Shown here: positions 15,107 through 24,370 of the stretch, in pieces
How the letters are laid out: every line of letters starts with the position of its first letter
Position numbering within the stretch: position 1 is the first letter of the stretch
Notes under the pieces: model-generated
The model's input: the letters and a program-made list of their open reading frames with translations, nothing else
Told to the model about the DNA's origin: nothing
Databases searched by the model: none
Program-made: the position numbers and the translations under genes
Assembly: GCA_045602385.1 (NCBI GenBank)
Contig: JAZSBL010000046.1
Location: 1 to 40,799 of the forward strand
From: SVTX01 sp045602385
GTDB taxonomy: Bacteria > Bacillota > Clostridia > Oscillospirales > CAG-272
Reading direction: 5' to 3'
DNA: 40,799 nt

Positions 15107-17623
15107 TTATTCTTCTGCGGGTGTCTCTGCGGTATCTACCGCTTCCTCACCCTCTGATATTTCCTCGTCAGACTCCTCTTCCTTGGCGACGTTTGTGATG
15201 TTGACCAGCTTCTGGCCCTCCTCAAGTCTCATGACGATAACTCCGGATGCGGTTCTTGAGTACGTTGAGATACCCTCCGCAGGCGTTCTGATAATGATTC
15301 CGTTGTCGGTGATCATCATTACGTCATCCTCGTCGGATACCGCAATAATTCCTGCCAAGAGACCCGTCTTGTCGGTGAGATTGTGACAGATAACACCTCC
15401 GCCTCCGCGGTTCTTCATAAGTCTGAAGTCGTCAAACTCGGTTCTCTTACCAAAGCCGTTCTCTGTGATCGTGAGGAGCTTCTTATCCTCCTCAACGCTT
15501 ACTACGCCGATAACGTAGTCGTCGTCCTTAAGACGAATTCCGCGGACACCGCGGCTGACACGTCCCATAGCACGGACCTCGCCCTCGTCAAACTTAACGG
15601 CATTACCGTTCCTTGTTGCGATGATGAGCTGCTTATTTCCGTCTGTCTTCGTGACAAAGAGTAATTCATCGCCCTCGTCAAGATTAATGGCGATCTTACC
15701 GCCCTTTCTCTGGTACTCGTACTCGGAAAGGAGAGTCTTCTTGATAACACCCTGTCGGGTTACCATTGTGAGATACTCGTAGTCGGTAAATTCGTTGACC
15801 GCGATTACCGCCGTTACCTTCTCGTCCTTTTCAAGCTCCAAAAGGTTGACTATGTTGCTTCCCTTAGCGGTTCTCGATGCTTCGGGGATCTGGAATGCGC
15901 GAAGCGCCTGAACGCGGCCACGGTTTGTAAAGAACATCATTGTAGAGTGGCTGAATACCGCCTCAACTCTCTCAATAAAGTCCTCGTCGCGCGCAGTCAT
16001 ACCCGTAATACCCTTACCGCCTCTGTGCTGTGCGGAGTAGGTGTCCGAGGGCAGACGCTTGATGTATCCCGCGCGTGTCATTGTAATTACACAGTTGTGC
16101 TTTTCGATAAGATCCTCAAGATCGATGTCGTCAAGAGCCTCTTCGATATTTGTTCGTCTGGGATCGGCGTACTTTCTCTTTATCTCAAGAAGCTCGGTCT
16201 TGATGATCTCTTTGATCTTGGACTCATCCGCAAGTATGCCCTCAAGCTCCTCAATAAGAGCGTAAAGGCGCGCAAGCTCGTCCTCTATCTTCTGTCTTTC
16301 CATACCGGTCAAGCGTCCGAGAGTCATCTCAACTATCGCCTGAGCCTGAATGTCGGAAAGTCCGAATCTCTCCATCAATGTTATCTTTGAGGAATTTATA
16401 GACTCGCTCGTCTTCATTATCTGAACGATCTCGTCTATATTATCGTTTGCGATCTTGTATCCCTCGAAGATATGCGCTCTCGCCTTTGCCTTTGCAAGAT
16501 CAAATTCTGTGCGGCGGCGGATTACAGACTCCTGATGCTCGATGTAGTAGTCAAGGATCTGCGCGAGGTTAAGTACCTTAGGCTCCTGACCTACGACTGC
16601 CAAGAAGTTAGCAGAGCAGGTGTCCTGAAGCTGAGTGTACTTGTAAAGCTGGTTGAGGATAACCTGTCCGTTAGCATCCTTCTTGAAGTCGATAACGATC
16701 TTCATACCGTCTCTGCCCGATTCGTCGCGGATATCGGTAATACCCTCGATCCTCTTGTCGTTAACAAGGTTGGCGATAGACTCGCAGAGCATCGACTTGT
16801 TTACCATATAGGGAATCTCGGTTACGATAATGGTTCTCTTTTCCTCATCTATCTCAGCCTTTGCGCGTACAACGATCCTACCCTTACCCGTCGTGTAAGC
16901 GTCGATTATGCCGCTTGTACCGTGGATAGTCGCTCTTGTCGGGAAATCGGGACCCTTGATAAACTCCATAAGCTCGGCGATAGAGCACTCAGGGTTCTCC
17001 ATGCGATAAATTGTACCGTCAATAACCTCACCTAGGTTGTGAGGGGGAACATTAGTAGCCATACCGACCGCGATTCCGACAGATCCGTTAACAAGGAAGT
17101 TCGGGAATCTTGACGGAAGCACCGCAGGCTCACGAAGTCTGTTATCAAAGTTCGGAACGAAATCAACGACCTCTTTTTCAAGATCACGTGTCATTTCGTC
17201 CGCGATCTTGTCAAGCCTTGCCTCTGTATAACGGTAAGCAGCAGCACCGTCGCCGTCCACCGAACCGAAGTTACCGTGTCCCTCTACAAGCGGATAACGG
17301 AGCGAGAAGGGCTGCGCCATTCTTACCATCGTGCCGTAAACCGAGCTGTCACCGTGTGGGTGATAGCGACCAAGCACGTTACCAACAGTCGTAGCAGACT
17401 TGCGGAAGGGCTTATCGTGTGTCAGATGATCCTCGTACATAGCGTAGATTACTCGGCGCTGACCGGGCTTCATACCGTCTCTTACGTCGGGAAGTGCTCT
17501 GGACATAATGACAGACATGGAGTATTCGATAAAGGACTTCTTTACCTCTTTTTCCATGTTAATATCAACGATCTTCTGATTTTCAAACAAATATACATCG
17601 TTGTCATGCTGCTGTTTGCTCAT
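15107..17623 (-). CDS. gyrA: DNA gyrase subunit A
   Basis: 838 residues, the normal length. Gyrase introduces negative supercoils using ATP; GyrA cleaves and rejoins DNA. The breakage-reunion domain starts FIEYSMSVIMSRALPDVRDG near residue 31, and the catalytic tyrosine is Y132 in GAAAYRYTEAR. The quinolone-determining region reads HPHGDSSVYGTMVRMAQPF: the serine equivalent to E. coli S83 is present (S93), but the residue equivalent to D87 is glycine (G97, codon 17333-17335). The C-terminal wrapping domain contains the GyrA box as QHRGGKG, followed by six-blade-type repeats and an acidic tail. GAGGAA precedes the ATG. It follows mreD by 33 bases and is separated from gyrB by mreC and mreD. 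Confidence 0.98.
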   Translation of the reverse strand: MSKQQHDNDVYLFENQKIVDINMEKEVKKSFIEYSMSVIMSRALPDVRDGMKPGQRRVIYAMYEDHLTHDKPFRKSATTVGNVLGRYHPHGDSSVYGTMVRMAQPFSLRYPLVEGHGNFGSVDGDGAAAYRYTEARLDKIADEMTRDLEKEVVDFVPNFDNRLREPAVLPSRFPNFLVNGSVGIAVGMATNVPPHNLGEVIDGTIYRMENPECSIAELMEFIKGPDFPTRATIHGTSGIIDAYTTGKGRIVVRAKAEIDEEKRTIIVTEIPYMVNKSMLCESIANLVNDKRIEGITDIRDESGRDGMKIVIDFKKDANGQVILNQLYKYTQLQDTCSANFLAVVGQEPKVLNLAQILDYYIEHQESVIRRRTEFDLAKAKARAHIFEGYKIANDNIDEIVQIMKTSESINSSKITLMERFGLSDIQAQAIVEMTLGRLTGMERQKIEDELARLYALIEELEGILADESKIKEIIKTELLEIKRKYADPRRTNIEEALDDIDLEDLIEKHNCVITMTRAGYIKRLPSDTYSAQHRGGKGITGMTARDEDFIERVEAVFSHSTMMFFTNRGRVQALRAFQIPEASRTAKGSNIVNLLELEKDEKVTAVIAVNEFTDYEYLTMVTRQGVIKKTLLSEYEYQRKGGKIAINLDEGDELLFVTKTDGNKQLIIATRNGNAVKFDEGEVRAMGRVSRGVRGIRLKDDDYVIGVVSVEEDKKLLTITENGFGKRTEFDDFRLMKNRGGGGVICHNLTDKTGLLAGIIAVSDEDDVMMITDNGIIIRTPAEGISTYSRTASGVIVMRLEEGQKLVNITNVAKEEESDEEISEGEEAVDTAETPAEE

Positions 17624-17656
17624 TTATATTTCCTCTTTCTTAAATCGACTTGCGGA

Positions 17657-18205
17657 TCAGACCCTCAAGTCCTTCTTTTTTTCTTTAAATAGCGTATATA
17701 TCAGCTTGACCGCGCCGTATGCGACGATCATAAAAATTACACACGAAATAAACTCAGGTATTATCAGCCTTCCAAATGCTCCCCATATCTCATAGCTTGA
17801 AGAAAGCATTATAAAATACACAAACGTGAAAAGCAGATGTATCGCCCCCATCATAGCCGTATAGACAAGGTAGGAGAGAAAATTACGACGTAGTATCACC
17901 TTTGGTAAAGCGCCGCAAATATATCCGCATATCGCGTAAAGCATGGGGGAAAGCGAAACGCCTCCCGAGCCTAATGCCCAGACCAATATTCCACCGACAA
18001 GGCCGAATATTGCGCCGTATTTTTCTCCCAAAACAAATCCGATCGCGCATACAAGCGCAAAACACATATCAGGTACAACACCGAACAGTACTATGTCCGC
18101 GCATTGAAGCACCGCGGCAAATACAAGCATGAGGCTGAAGAACAGTATGTAAAGCGCGTGGCTTATCGGGGTTATCTTCCCTTTTTTTCTTTCAGCTGCG
18201 GTCAT
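17657..18205 (-). CDS. mreD: Rod shape-determining protein MreD
   Basis: 182 residues, nearly all hydrophobic, with five or six membrane helices and a basic C-terminus (LFKEKKKDLRV). MreD is a poorly conserved membrane partner of MreC and the elongation complex that guides side-wall peptidoglycan synthesis. The match rests on size, topology and the internal pattern of conserved glycines (FVLGEKYGAIFGLVGGIL). The assignment is secured by its ATGA overlap with mreC directly upstream. It is co-transcribed with mreC and gyrA. Confidence 0.88.
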   Translation of the reverse strand: MTAAERKKGKITPISHALYILFFSLMLVFAAVLQCADIVLFGVVPDMCFALVCAIGFVLGEKYGAIFGLVGGILVWALGSGGVSLSPMLYAICGYICGALPKVILRRNFLSYLVYTAMMGAIHLLFTFVYFIMLSSSYEIWGAFGRLIIPEFISCVIFMIVAYGAVKLIYTLFKEKKKDLRV

Positions 18206-19044
18206 TTCACTTCACCACCGCTCTCATATCCTGTGATGACGACCACGTATTTCAACTCATCAAGCTTGACCGCGCACTCTACCGTTGCAGTCTTGGTCCT
18301 TGAAAAGCCGTCGGTGTCAACACCGGTGACAACACCTATGAAAATACCGCCCGGGTAAACACTTCCCTCTCCGCTGGTATATACCAGATCGCCAACCTCT
18401 ACGTCAGCCTCCTCGGATAAATACTTCAAGGTGCAATGCCCCGTATCCTTATACACGATATCGCCCGAAAGTACCCCTACCTCTCCGCTTCTGTGAATAT
18501 ACGCGCCCGCAGAGGCGGAAGCCTCGTTAAGCACCCTCACACGCGACCAGGTGTCACCTGCGTCGCACACGGAGCCGACAAGCCCCTCGGCTACCATAAC
18601 AGCCATACCTACATCAACGCCGTCATTCTTGCCTTTGTTGAGTGTAAAGAATGTCGCGTGTCCCTCGCCCTCTTTACCGATTATAAGAGCCTCGGTAAGC
18701 TTAAAGGAAGAATATTTCTCCTTCATTTCAAGATATCTGCGAAGTCTTGCGTTTTCCTCTCGCGCTGCCTCTCCGTCGGAGATCTCCGCTCTTAGGGATT
18801 CATTTTCGGCTCTAAGGCTCTCATTCTCGGCCTGATAGTCCTCGATAGCCTTAAAGTATCCCGAAAATCCGTCCATCGCGTCACTTATCGAGCTTGCGGC
18901 ATAGCGAAACGGAACCGTCAGAGTGTTAAGCGTATTCTTTATAGGATCGGTCTGTCCCATCAGGGACAGTACGGCTGTAAGTATAGTCAAAAACACCGCG
19001 CAAGAAAGGATTACGATAAAAAATTTATTTTTAAATATTTTCAC
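18202..19044 (-). CDS. mreC: Rod shape-determining protein MreC
   Basis: 280 residues with the classic layout: one N-terminal membrane helix (FFIVILSCAVFLTILTAVL, residues 8-26), a coiled coil over about residues 65-110 (repeated AENESLRAEN and REENARLRRYL), and a beta-rich outer domain with GKNDGVDVGMAVMVAEGLVG and GLVYTSGEG-like strands ending PGGIFIGVVTGV. MreC bridges the MreB filament inside the cell to wall enzymes outside. AGGTG precedes the ATG. The upstream gap to gyrB is 249 bases and contains DnaA-box-like sites. The cognate mreB is not here but at 39550-40557. Confidence 0.96.
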   Translation of the reverse strand: MKIFKNKFFIVILSCAVFLTILTAVLSLMGQTDPIKNTLNTLTVPFRYAASSISDAMDGFSGYFKAIEDYQAENESLRAENESLRAEISDGEAAREENARLRRYLEMKEKYSSFKLTEALIIGKEGEGHATFFTLNKGKNDGVDVGMAVMVAEGLVGSVCDAGDTWSRVRVLNEASASAGAYIHRSGEVGVLSGDIVYKDTGHCTLKYLSEEADVEVGDLVYTSGEGSVYPGGIFIGVVTGVDTDGFSRTKTATVECAVKLDELKYVVVITGYESGGEVK

Positions 19045-19101
19045 CTGTTCTTACCCTTTTTTCGACAAATTTTGTATTTTCCCATAGGCTTTTCAACAAC
19101 C

Positions 19102-19223
19102 ATTTCCACACCCTGTGGAAAACTTCCCGACATGTGCAAAACTTCGGATATGCGCTGTAGATAAGTTCGCCTATATTATATAGAAATCAAAGGAATTTTC
19201 ACCTTTTTGTTCCGTGTGGAAAA
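19102..19223. other. DnaA-box-like sites in the gyrB-mreC gap
   Basis: Three sites fit TTTTCCACA or one mismatch: ATTTCCACA at 19102-19110, and its inverted partners TGTGGAAAA at 19114-19122 and 19215-19223. The first two form an inverted pair across CCC. The surrounding 249-base gap is AT-rich and also holds TATAAT-like sequence on the minus strand (near 19180), which may serve as a -10 for mreC; a good -35 is lacking. The sites could be DnaA regulatory boxes or part of an origin. Confidence 0.45.
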
Positions 19224-19293
19224 ATCAACCTATCTTTTGAACAAATTATAAATATCAACAGTCTTGCCTGCGACTTTTCAACAGAGAAAATTA

Positions 19294-21270
19294 TCAGATG
19301 TCAAGGTTCTCCGCAAGACGCGCGTTCTGCTCAATGAATATTCTTCTGGGCTCGACCTTGTCACCCATCAAAAGCGAGAACATTTCGTCGCACGCGATAG
19401 CATCCTCAACGGTAACCTTCAAAATTGTTCTCGTTGCGGGGTCCATCGTAGTCTCCCAAAGCTGATCGGCATCCATCTCACCAAGACCCTTGTATCTGTC
19501 AGCCTCAATGTTAGAGGTGTTACCGCTCTCGCCCGCAAGCTCTGCAATGATCCTGTCTCTTTCAGCATCCGAGAATGCATATCTCTCGTTGCCCTGCTTT
19601 GTACCCTTCTTATATACCTTGTAAAGCGGAGGCTGCGCAAGATATACGTGACCGTCCTCGATAAGCTGACGCATGTGTCTGAAGAAGAAGGTCAAAAGAA
19701 GTATTCTTATATGCGATCCGTCAACGTCCGCATCGGCCATGATGATTATCTTTCCGTAACGGAGCTTAGTTATATCAAACTCATCTCCGATTCCGCAACC
19801 GAGCGCCTGAATTATCGGAATGAGCGACTGGTTTCCGTAAACCTTGTCCGCTCTTGTCTTTTCAACGTTGAGAACCTTACCGCGCAAAGGAAGTATCGCC
19901 TGGAACTTGGAGTTTCTTCCCTGCGTTGCGGAACCGCCCGCACTATCTCCCTCTACAAGATAAAGCTCCGTAAGCTCTGCGTTTCTCTCATTGCAGTCGC
20001 GAAGCTTGCCGGGAAGCGAGCTGCCGCCAAGGATTCCCTTACGTCTTGTCGCCTCTCTTGCTTTTCTCGCCGCTTCGCGAGCGCGGGAAGCAGCAAGCGC
20101 CTTATCAAGAATAGCCTTTGCGGTCGAGGGGTTCTCCTCAAAGTACTCCGCAAGCTTCTGGTTGACAGTATTTTCAACGAGAGTTCTTATCTCACTGTTA
20201 CCGAGCTTCGCCTTAGTCTGGCTTTCAAACTGCGCGTTCTCAAGCTTGACTGAAATAATAGCGCAAAGACCCTCACGCACGTCCTCGCCGGACAGATTTT
20301 TCTCACTGTCCTTAAGAATGCCCGCCTTTCTCGCGTAATCGTTGATTACACGGGTAAGACCTGCCTTGAAGCCTGTTTCGTGAGTACCGCCCTCAATAGT
20401 ATACATGTTGTTTGCGAAGGTCATTACATTCTCGAAATATCCGGCGTTATACTGAAGCGCGATGGCAGCGATGCTTGAATCCTTCTCCGCGCGCATATAT
20501 ATAACGTCGTTATGCACGGGATCGTTATTTCTCGTCTCGGTAAGGTAGCTTACAAAGGACTTGATACCGCCCTCGTAGCAAAGCTCATTTACAACAGGCT
20601 CGTTTTCTCTGTCATCAATGAGAACGATTCTGATTCCCGCGTTAAGGAAGGACTGCTCGCGCATACGGTTGAGCAATATATCGTAGTCAAATACGGTTTC
20701 CTCGAAGATCTCGGGGTCGGGCTTAAAGGTCACCTTAACACCGTGAGGACGCTCAGGAGAATCTCCCTCGCACACGAATTTTCTTGCAACCGCACCGCGC
20801 TCGAATCTCTCGGTATATCTCTTTCCCTCGTAGCAGTCATCAAGCTCTACCCAGAGAGAAAGCGCGTTAACAACAGACGCGCCAACGCCGTGAAGTCCGC
20901 CCGCGATCTTATATCCGCCGCCGCCAAACTTACCGCCGGCGTGAAGTATGGTATAAACGACCTCGGGAGTAGGAATACCCTCCTTAGGGTGAATACCCGC
21001 AGGAATTCCGCGTCCGTTATCCTCGACAGTTATACTGTTATCGTAGTTGATCGTTACGGTTATTTTATCGCAATAACCCGCAAGCGCCTCGTCGATAGAG
21101 TTGTCAACTATCTCGTAAACGAGATGGTGAAGTCCGCGGATAGAGGTAGTTCCGATATACATACCGGGACGCTTTCTTACCGCCACAAGGCCTTCAAGGA
21201 CCTGTATTTCGTTTTCGCCGTAGTGCTGTTCCTCTTCAACCGCCGTCGTGTTCATGATTTCTTCTGACAT
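19294..21270 (-). CDS. gyrB: DNA gyrase subunit B
   Basis: 658 residues, the ATPase subunit of gyrase. In order: the GHKL ATPase with IVDNSIDEALAGYCD, the VEDNGRGIP motif and GGLHGVGASVVNALS (residues about 50-125); the transducer domain; the Toprim domain with LVEGDSAGGSATQGRNSKFQ near 435 and IIMADADVDGSHIRILLLTF near 510; and the C-terminal GyrA-binding tail with RYKGLGEMDADQLWETTMDP and RRIFIEQNA. GAGGAAG precedes the ATG; a second in-frame ATG five codons later is less well placed. It follows remB by 28 bases and belongs to the dnaN-recF-remB-gyrB series. Confidence 0.98.
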   Translation of the reverse strand: MSEEIMNTTAVEEEQHYGENEIQVLEGLVAVRKRPGMYIGTTSIRGLHHLVYEIVDNSIDEALAGYCDKITVTINYDNSITVEDNGRGIPAGIHPKEGIPTPEVVYTILHAGGKFGGGGYKIAGGLHGVGASVVNALSLWVELDDCYEGKRYTERFERGAVARKFVCEGDSPERPHGVKVTFKPDPEIFEETVFDYDILLNRMREQSFLNAGIRIVLIDDRENEPVVNELCYEGGIKSFVSYLTETRNNDPVHNDVIYMRAEKDSSIAAIALQYNAGYFENVMTFANNMYTIEGGTHETGFKAGLTRVINDYARKAGILKDSEKNLSGEDVREGLCAIISVKLENAQFESQTKAKLGNSEIRTLVENTVNQKLAEYFEENPSTAKAILDKALAASRAREAARKAREATRRKGILGGSSLPGKLRDCNERNAELTELYLVEGDSAGGSATQGRNSKFQAILPLRGKVLNVEKTRADKVYGNQSLIPIIQALGCGIGDEFDITKLRYGKIIIMADADVDGSHIRILLLTFFFRHMRQLIEDGHVYLAQPPLYKVYKKGTKQGNERYAFSDAERDRIIAELAGESGNTSNIEADRYKGLGEMDADQLWETTMDPATRTILKVTVEDAIACDEMFSLLMGDKVEPRRIFIEQNARLAENLDI

Positions 21271-21298
21271 TTTTTACTTCCTCAATCTGAATTTCGGT

Positions 21299-21550
21299 TT
21301 ATACCGTTTCTGTTCTTCCCACAAGGGATGCTGTCGATATCTGCGATATGCAGACCTTTATTTTTCCATTTTCTTTGTAAACTATAAATGATTTCGGTAT
21401 CTCGTCGCTGGCAGCCAGGAGCCTTTCCTCCCTTTCAGCCTGCGCGAGATATTTTCTTGTTATATGTGATACCGTCGAGTTATCCATATCGAATATCCCG
21501 ATAATATCCTTTTCTCTGATTATTTTGTTATTTCCCGCATGCAGATACAT
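21299..21550 (-). CDS. remB: RemB/YaaB-like DUF370 protein
   Basis: 83 residues beginning MYLHAGNNKIIREKDIIGIF, then DMDNSTVSHITRKYL. This matches DUF370 proteins of the RemB (YaaB) kind, small DNA-binding regulators related to RemA; in Bacillus subtilis, yaaB likewise lies between recF and gyrB. The C-terminal half (KSFIVYKENGKIKVCISQIS, then TASLVGR) is a strand pair typical of the family. The ATG follows the recF stop codon by a single base and uses AGGTG inside the recF end, so the two are translationally coupled. Which genes it regulates here cannot be read from the sequence. Confidence 0.85.
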   Translation of the reverse strand: MYLHAGNNKIIREKDIIGIFDMDNSTVSHITRKYLAQAEREERLLAASDEIPKSFIVYKENGKIKVCISQISTASLVGRTETV

Positions 21551-21551
21551 C

Positions 21552-22670
21552 TCACACCTCTATCTCTGTAAAGCTGCCGTTGCTTACGCCAATAACTCTG
21601 TCGGCATCTATATCCTTCTTTTCACACGAGGTCATAATGACCTGCTTGTCCGTGAGATTAGAGAGAAGATATGAGCGTCTGCCCGCATCAAGCTCGCTTA
21701 ATACGTCATCGAAAAGGAATACAGGGTAGTTACCGCCCGAATCCGCCTTTATTATCTCGCCTTCAGCAAGCTTCAAGGCAAGCGAGAGTGATCTCTGCTG
21801 TCCCTGCGAGGCGAAAATTCGCGCCCTGTTGCCGTCAAGATGAATCTCAAGGTCATCCTTGTGAATTCCCCATAGAGTCGATTCTGCGGCGATTTCTCGC
21901 TCGTGTCGACTGCAATAAAGCTCAAGATAGCTTTCATAGCACTTCTTTTCGTCGTAGCAGTCGGCCTCGGTGAGCTTCGACGACGAGATATACTCAAGTC
22001 TCGGTGTTTCTCTGCCGCCGGTCATATCCGAAAAGCAATCTGATACGTAGCGACGGAGATCTTCAATATACTTGACTCTGTACCCCGTGATTATCGCCGC
22101 CTCGCGCGCCAATTGCTCTGAAAATAGGTCTATCGTCGCGTCAAAGGACGCCCTGTCCTCGTCCGCGCTCTTGATAAGCGAATTTCTCTGCTTTAATATC
22201 GTCGCGTACCTCTGCAGCGACCTCATATACATGGGCCTTATTTGAGATATTGCAACGTCAAGGAAATTTCTCCTCTCTGCCGGCCCGTCCTTGACTATGG
22301 ACAAATGCTCCGGACAGAAAAGCACTACCTTAAAGCCCCCTACCATATCGGATGTCCTTCTTATTTTGACTCCGTTCTGATCGATCTGTTTCTGCCGCCT
22401 GTCGGCAAACAGACTGATAGACACTTTCGTGTCGCGAATACCGTCAAAATAGGTGTTCTCTATCCTTGCGTATCCCTCGCCAAAGCGTATCACGTCACGG
22501 TCAACGCCCGCCCTGAAGCTCTTTCCGAGTGAGGTCATGTAGATAGACTCCAATAGGTTCGTCTTGCCCTGCGCGTTTTCGCCGAGCAATATATTCACGC
22601 CCTTGCAAAGCTCTACGTCTGCAAAAGCTATATTTCTGAAATTTTCAACCTTTATTCTTTTGCAGTACAT
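21552..22670 (-). CDS. recF: DNA replication and repair protein RecF
   Basis: 372 residues, the usual size of this SMC-like ATPase, which helps load RecA at gaps in damaged DNA. It shows the Walker A site LLGENAQGKTNLLESIYM near residue 29, the ABC-type signature FASQGQQRSLSLALKLAE near 295, and Walker B with the catalytic region VFLFDDVLSELDAGRR near 325. It lies 27 bases after dnaN and one base before remB. Start spacing is short (AGAGG, four bases, ATG), which suggests modest or coupled translation. Confidence 0.97.
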   Translation of the reverse strand: MYCKRIKVENFRNIAFADVELCKGVNILLGENAQGKTNLLESIYMTSLGKSFRAGVDRDVIRFGEGYARIENTYFDGIRDTKVSISLFADRRQKQIDQNGVKIRRTSDMVGGFKVVLFCPEHLSIVKDGPAERRNFLDVAISQIRPMYMRSLQRYATILKQRNSLIKSADEDRASFDATIDLFSEQLAREAAIITGYRVKYIEDLRRYVSDCFSDMTGGRETPRLEYISSSKLTEADCYDEKKCYESYLELYCSRHEREIAAESTLWGIHKDDLEIHLDGNRARIFASQGQQRSLSLALKLAEGEIIKADSGGNYPVFLFDDVLSELDAGRRSYLLSNLTDKQVIMTSCEKKDIDADRVIGVSNGSFTEIEV

Positions 22671-22697
22671 AGTGCCTCTATGGGTTTAAATCTGAAA

Positions 22698-23846
22698 TTA
22701 ATCTCTTGTTCTTACGGGAAGGAGCATGAAGAGCTCTGTACCTTCCTCGTCATCGCAAGGCTCAACGTTGATGGACATGAGCGGAGATGACATGGAGATC
22801 TTGACCGTCTGGCTTCTGCATGCCCTGATGCTGTCGATAAGATAACGGTTGTTAAATGCTATTGAAAGATCGTCGCCCGTATGCTCTATCTCGAACTCGT
22901 CGTAAATGCTGCCCGCCGCGGAAACCGCAGAGACCTTCATGATATCTCCAACGACCTCAATGCGAACGTGGGAACGAACGTTACCCGCGATTCTCTCCTC
23001 TGTAATGAGAGCCGCCTTTTCAAGCGCCGCAATGATCTCCTGCTTCTGTGCCTTTACCTCTATCTTGTGGTTTTTTATGATGATTCTGTTATAATCTACG
23101 TATTCTCCGGTGATAAGACGTGTAAAGAAGATAAGATCGTCGAACTTCACGACCATGTTCTTGTAGCTCATATATACTGTTACGTCATCGTCCTCATTAT
23201 CAGAGAGCAGCTTTGTAAGCTCGTTCACGCTCTTAACGGGAACAATAAAGGAGTATTCAACGCCACGGTCGGAGCCCTCTATCTTCTGAAGCTCTGCAGA
23301 GTCGGAGCAAACAGCAAGCTTAAAGCCGTCGCAAGCAACCACGTTTATCTCATCCTCACCGGTCTTAACAAAGCATCCGTTAAGCACGGGACGGGGCTCG
23401 TTAACACCCATCGCGTATGCGACCTTAGAGAACATTTTCTTAAGAGTGCACTCTTTAACGGTAAAGCCCTTCTGAGTTACAAGGTCGGGGATCTCAGGGA
23501 ATTCCTCTGCGCGGAGCGCGCCTGTTTTGTGTGAGGACTTTCCGCACTCGAACGTAGCTACAAGTCTCTGATCGACCGTAAGGGTGATCTCCTCTCCATC
23601 CATAACGCGAAGCGTCTGATTGAACTTCTGCGCGTTGATTATATACGAGCCTTCTTCAAGAACAGTTGCCTCAACCGTGATCTTGATTCCCTTTTCAAGA
23701 TCAAATGCAGTGAGTGTGCATCTGTCGGGCGCATTAGCCTCAATGAGGATGCCCTCTACTGCGGTAAGTGTTGACTTACCCGAAACCACGCTCATAATAG
23801 GAGCGATCTTGTTGCTGATTTCCTGTCTGTTAAATACGATCTTCAT
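22698..23846 (-). CDS. dnaN: DNA polymerase III beta sliding clamp
   Basis: 382 residues with three clamp domains. The N-terminus MKIVFNRQEISNKIAPIMSV, the middle YAMGVNEPRPVLNGCFV, and the terminal MLLPVRTRD are characteristic. The clamp tethers polymerase III to DNA. The ATG at 23846 with AAAGG eight bases upstream is the real start; a reading extending ten residues further has no ribosome site. It heads the dnaN-recF-remB-gyrB series. Upstream lies the 524-base gap to dnaA with DnaA-box-like sites. Confidence 0.98.
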   Translation of the reverse strand: MKIVFNRQEISNKIAPIMSVVSGKSTLTAVEGILIEANAPDRCTLTAFDLEKGIKITVEATVLEEGSYIINAQKFNQTLRVMDGEEITLTVDQRLVATFECGKSSHKTGALRAEEFPEIPDLVTQKGFTVKECTLKKMFSKVAYAMGVNEPRPVLNGCFVKTGEDEINVVACDGFKLAVCSDSAELQKIEGSDRGVEYSFIVPVKSVNELTKLLSDNEDDDVTVYMSYKNMVVKFDDLIFFTRLITGEYVDYNRIIIKNHKIEVKAQKQEIIAALEKAALITEERIAGNVRSHVRIEVVGDIMKVSAVSAAGSIYDEFEIEHTGDDLSIAFNNRYLIDSIRACRSQTVKISMSSPLMSINVEPCDDEEGTELFMLLPVRTRD

Positions 23847-23929
23847 AAGTTTAACCTTTCCTTCCGAGAGCCTCACGGCATCTCTTTTCGATCCACTCTC
23901 GCACGCGCGAGATAGAACGATGTAATGAT

Positions 23930-24130
23930 AGAATATAAAGTATAAGTGTTAGTGTAGCCCCAAATGTGGAAAATCCACATTTTCCCTTTGCATGTAAGGC
24001 TTGATTCGCCAACAAGCGAGTGTGTATTTCGTCGGACAAAATGTGGAAATCTCCCAATTGTCGCGCGCTGCGCCCCGGTTTTAGCAAAACCTGCGCCAAA
24101 ATCGCCAAATTTTCCACTTTTCAACAACTA
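23930..24130. other. Candidate replication origin segment in the dnaA-dnaN gap
   Basis: DnaA-box-like sites cluster here: TGTGGAAAA at 23965-23973 and AAATCCACA at 23971-23979, which together form a perfect inverted repeat (AAATGTGGA, three bases, TCCACATTT; 23962-23982); TGTGGAAAT at 24042-24050; and TTTTCCACT at 24110-24118. The flanks are AT-rich (23920-23950 and 24120-24190). The dnaA-dnaN gap is a classical place for oriC boxes in Bacillota. Gene orientations across the window argue for caution about this being the active origin. Confidence 0.5.
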
Positions 24131-24315
24131 ACAGCTGCATGTTGAAATATTGAAAAGTCAAAGTTTTTCTTTTTACATAAAGGTTTTTGCCGTTTTACAA
24201 CCTGTTGAGAACCGTTTGATTCTCTTTTTTCGCACCGGCAATCTTTTGCAAAGAGCCTCAAGCGAAGAATTTGCTTTGTTTCAGCCTCGTTCTTCACCGC
24301 AAGCCTCGGCGTCAG

Positions 24316-24361
24316 CCGCCCGTAGCCGCACCGCAGGCACCGCCCATAGCCCCACCGCAGG
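24316..24361. repeat. Two 22-base tandem units just after dnaA
   Basis: CCGCCCGTAGCCGCACCGCA.GG at 24316-24337 recurs at 24340-24361 with two changes (period 24). The second unit also forms part of a GGCACC...GGTGCC hairpin immediately after the dnaA stop codon, and may act as the dnaA transcript end. No T run follows. Confidence 0.6.
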
Positions 24362-24370
24362 TGGTGCCGA

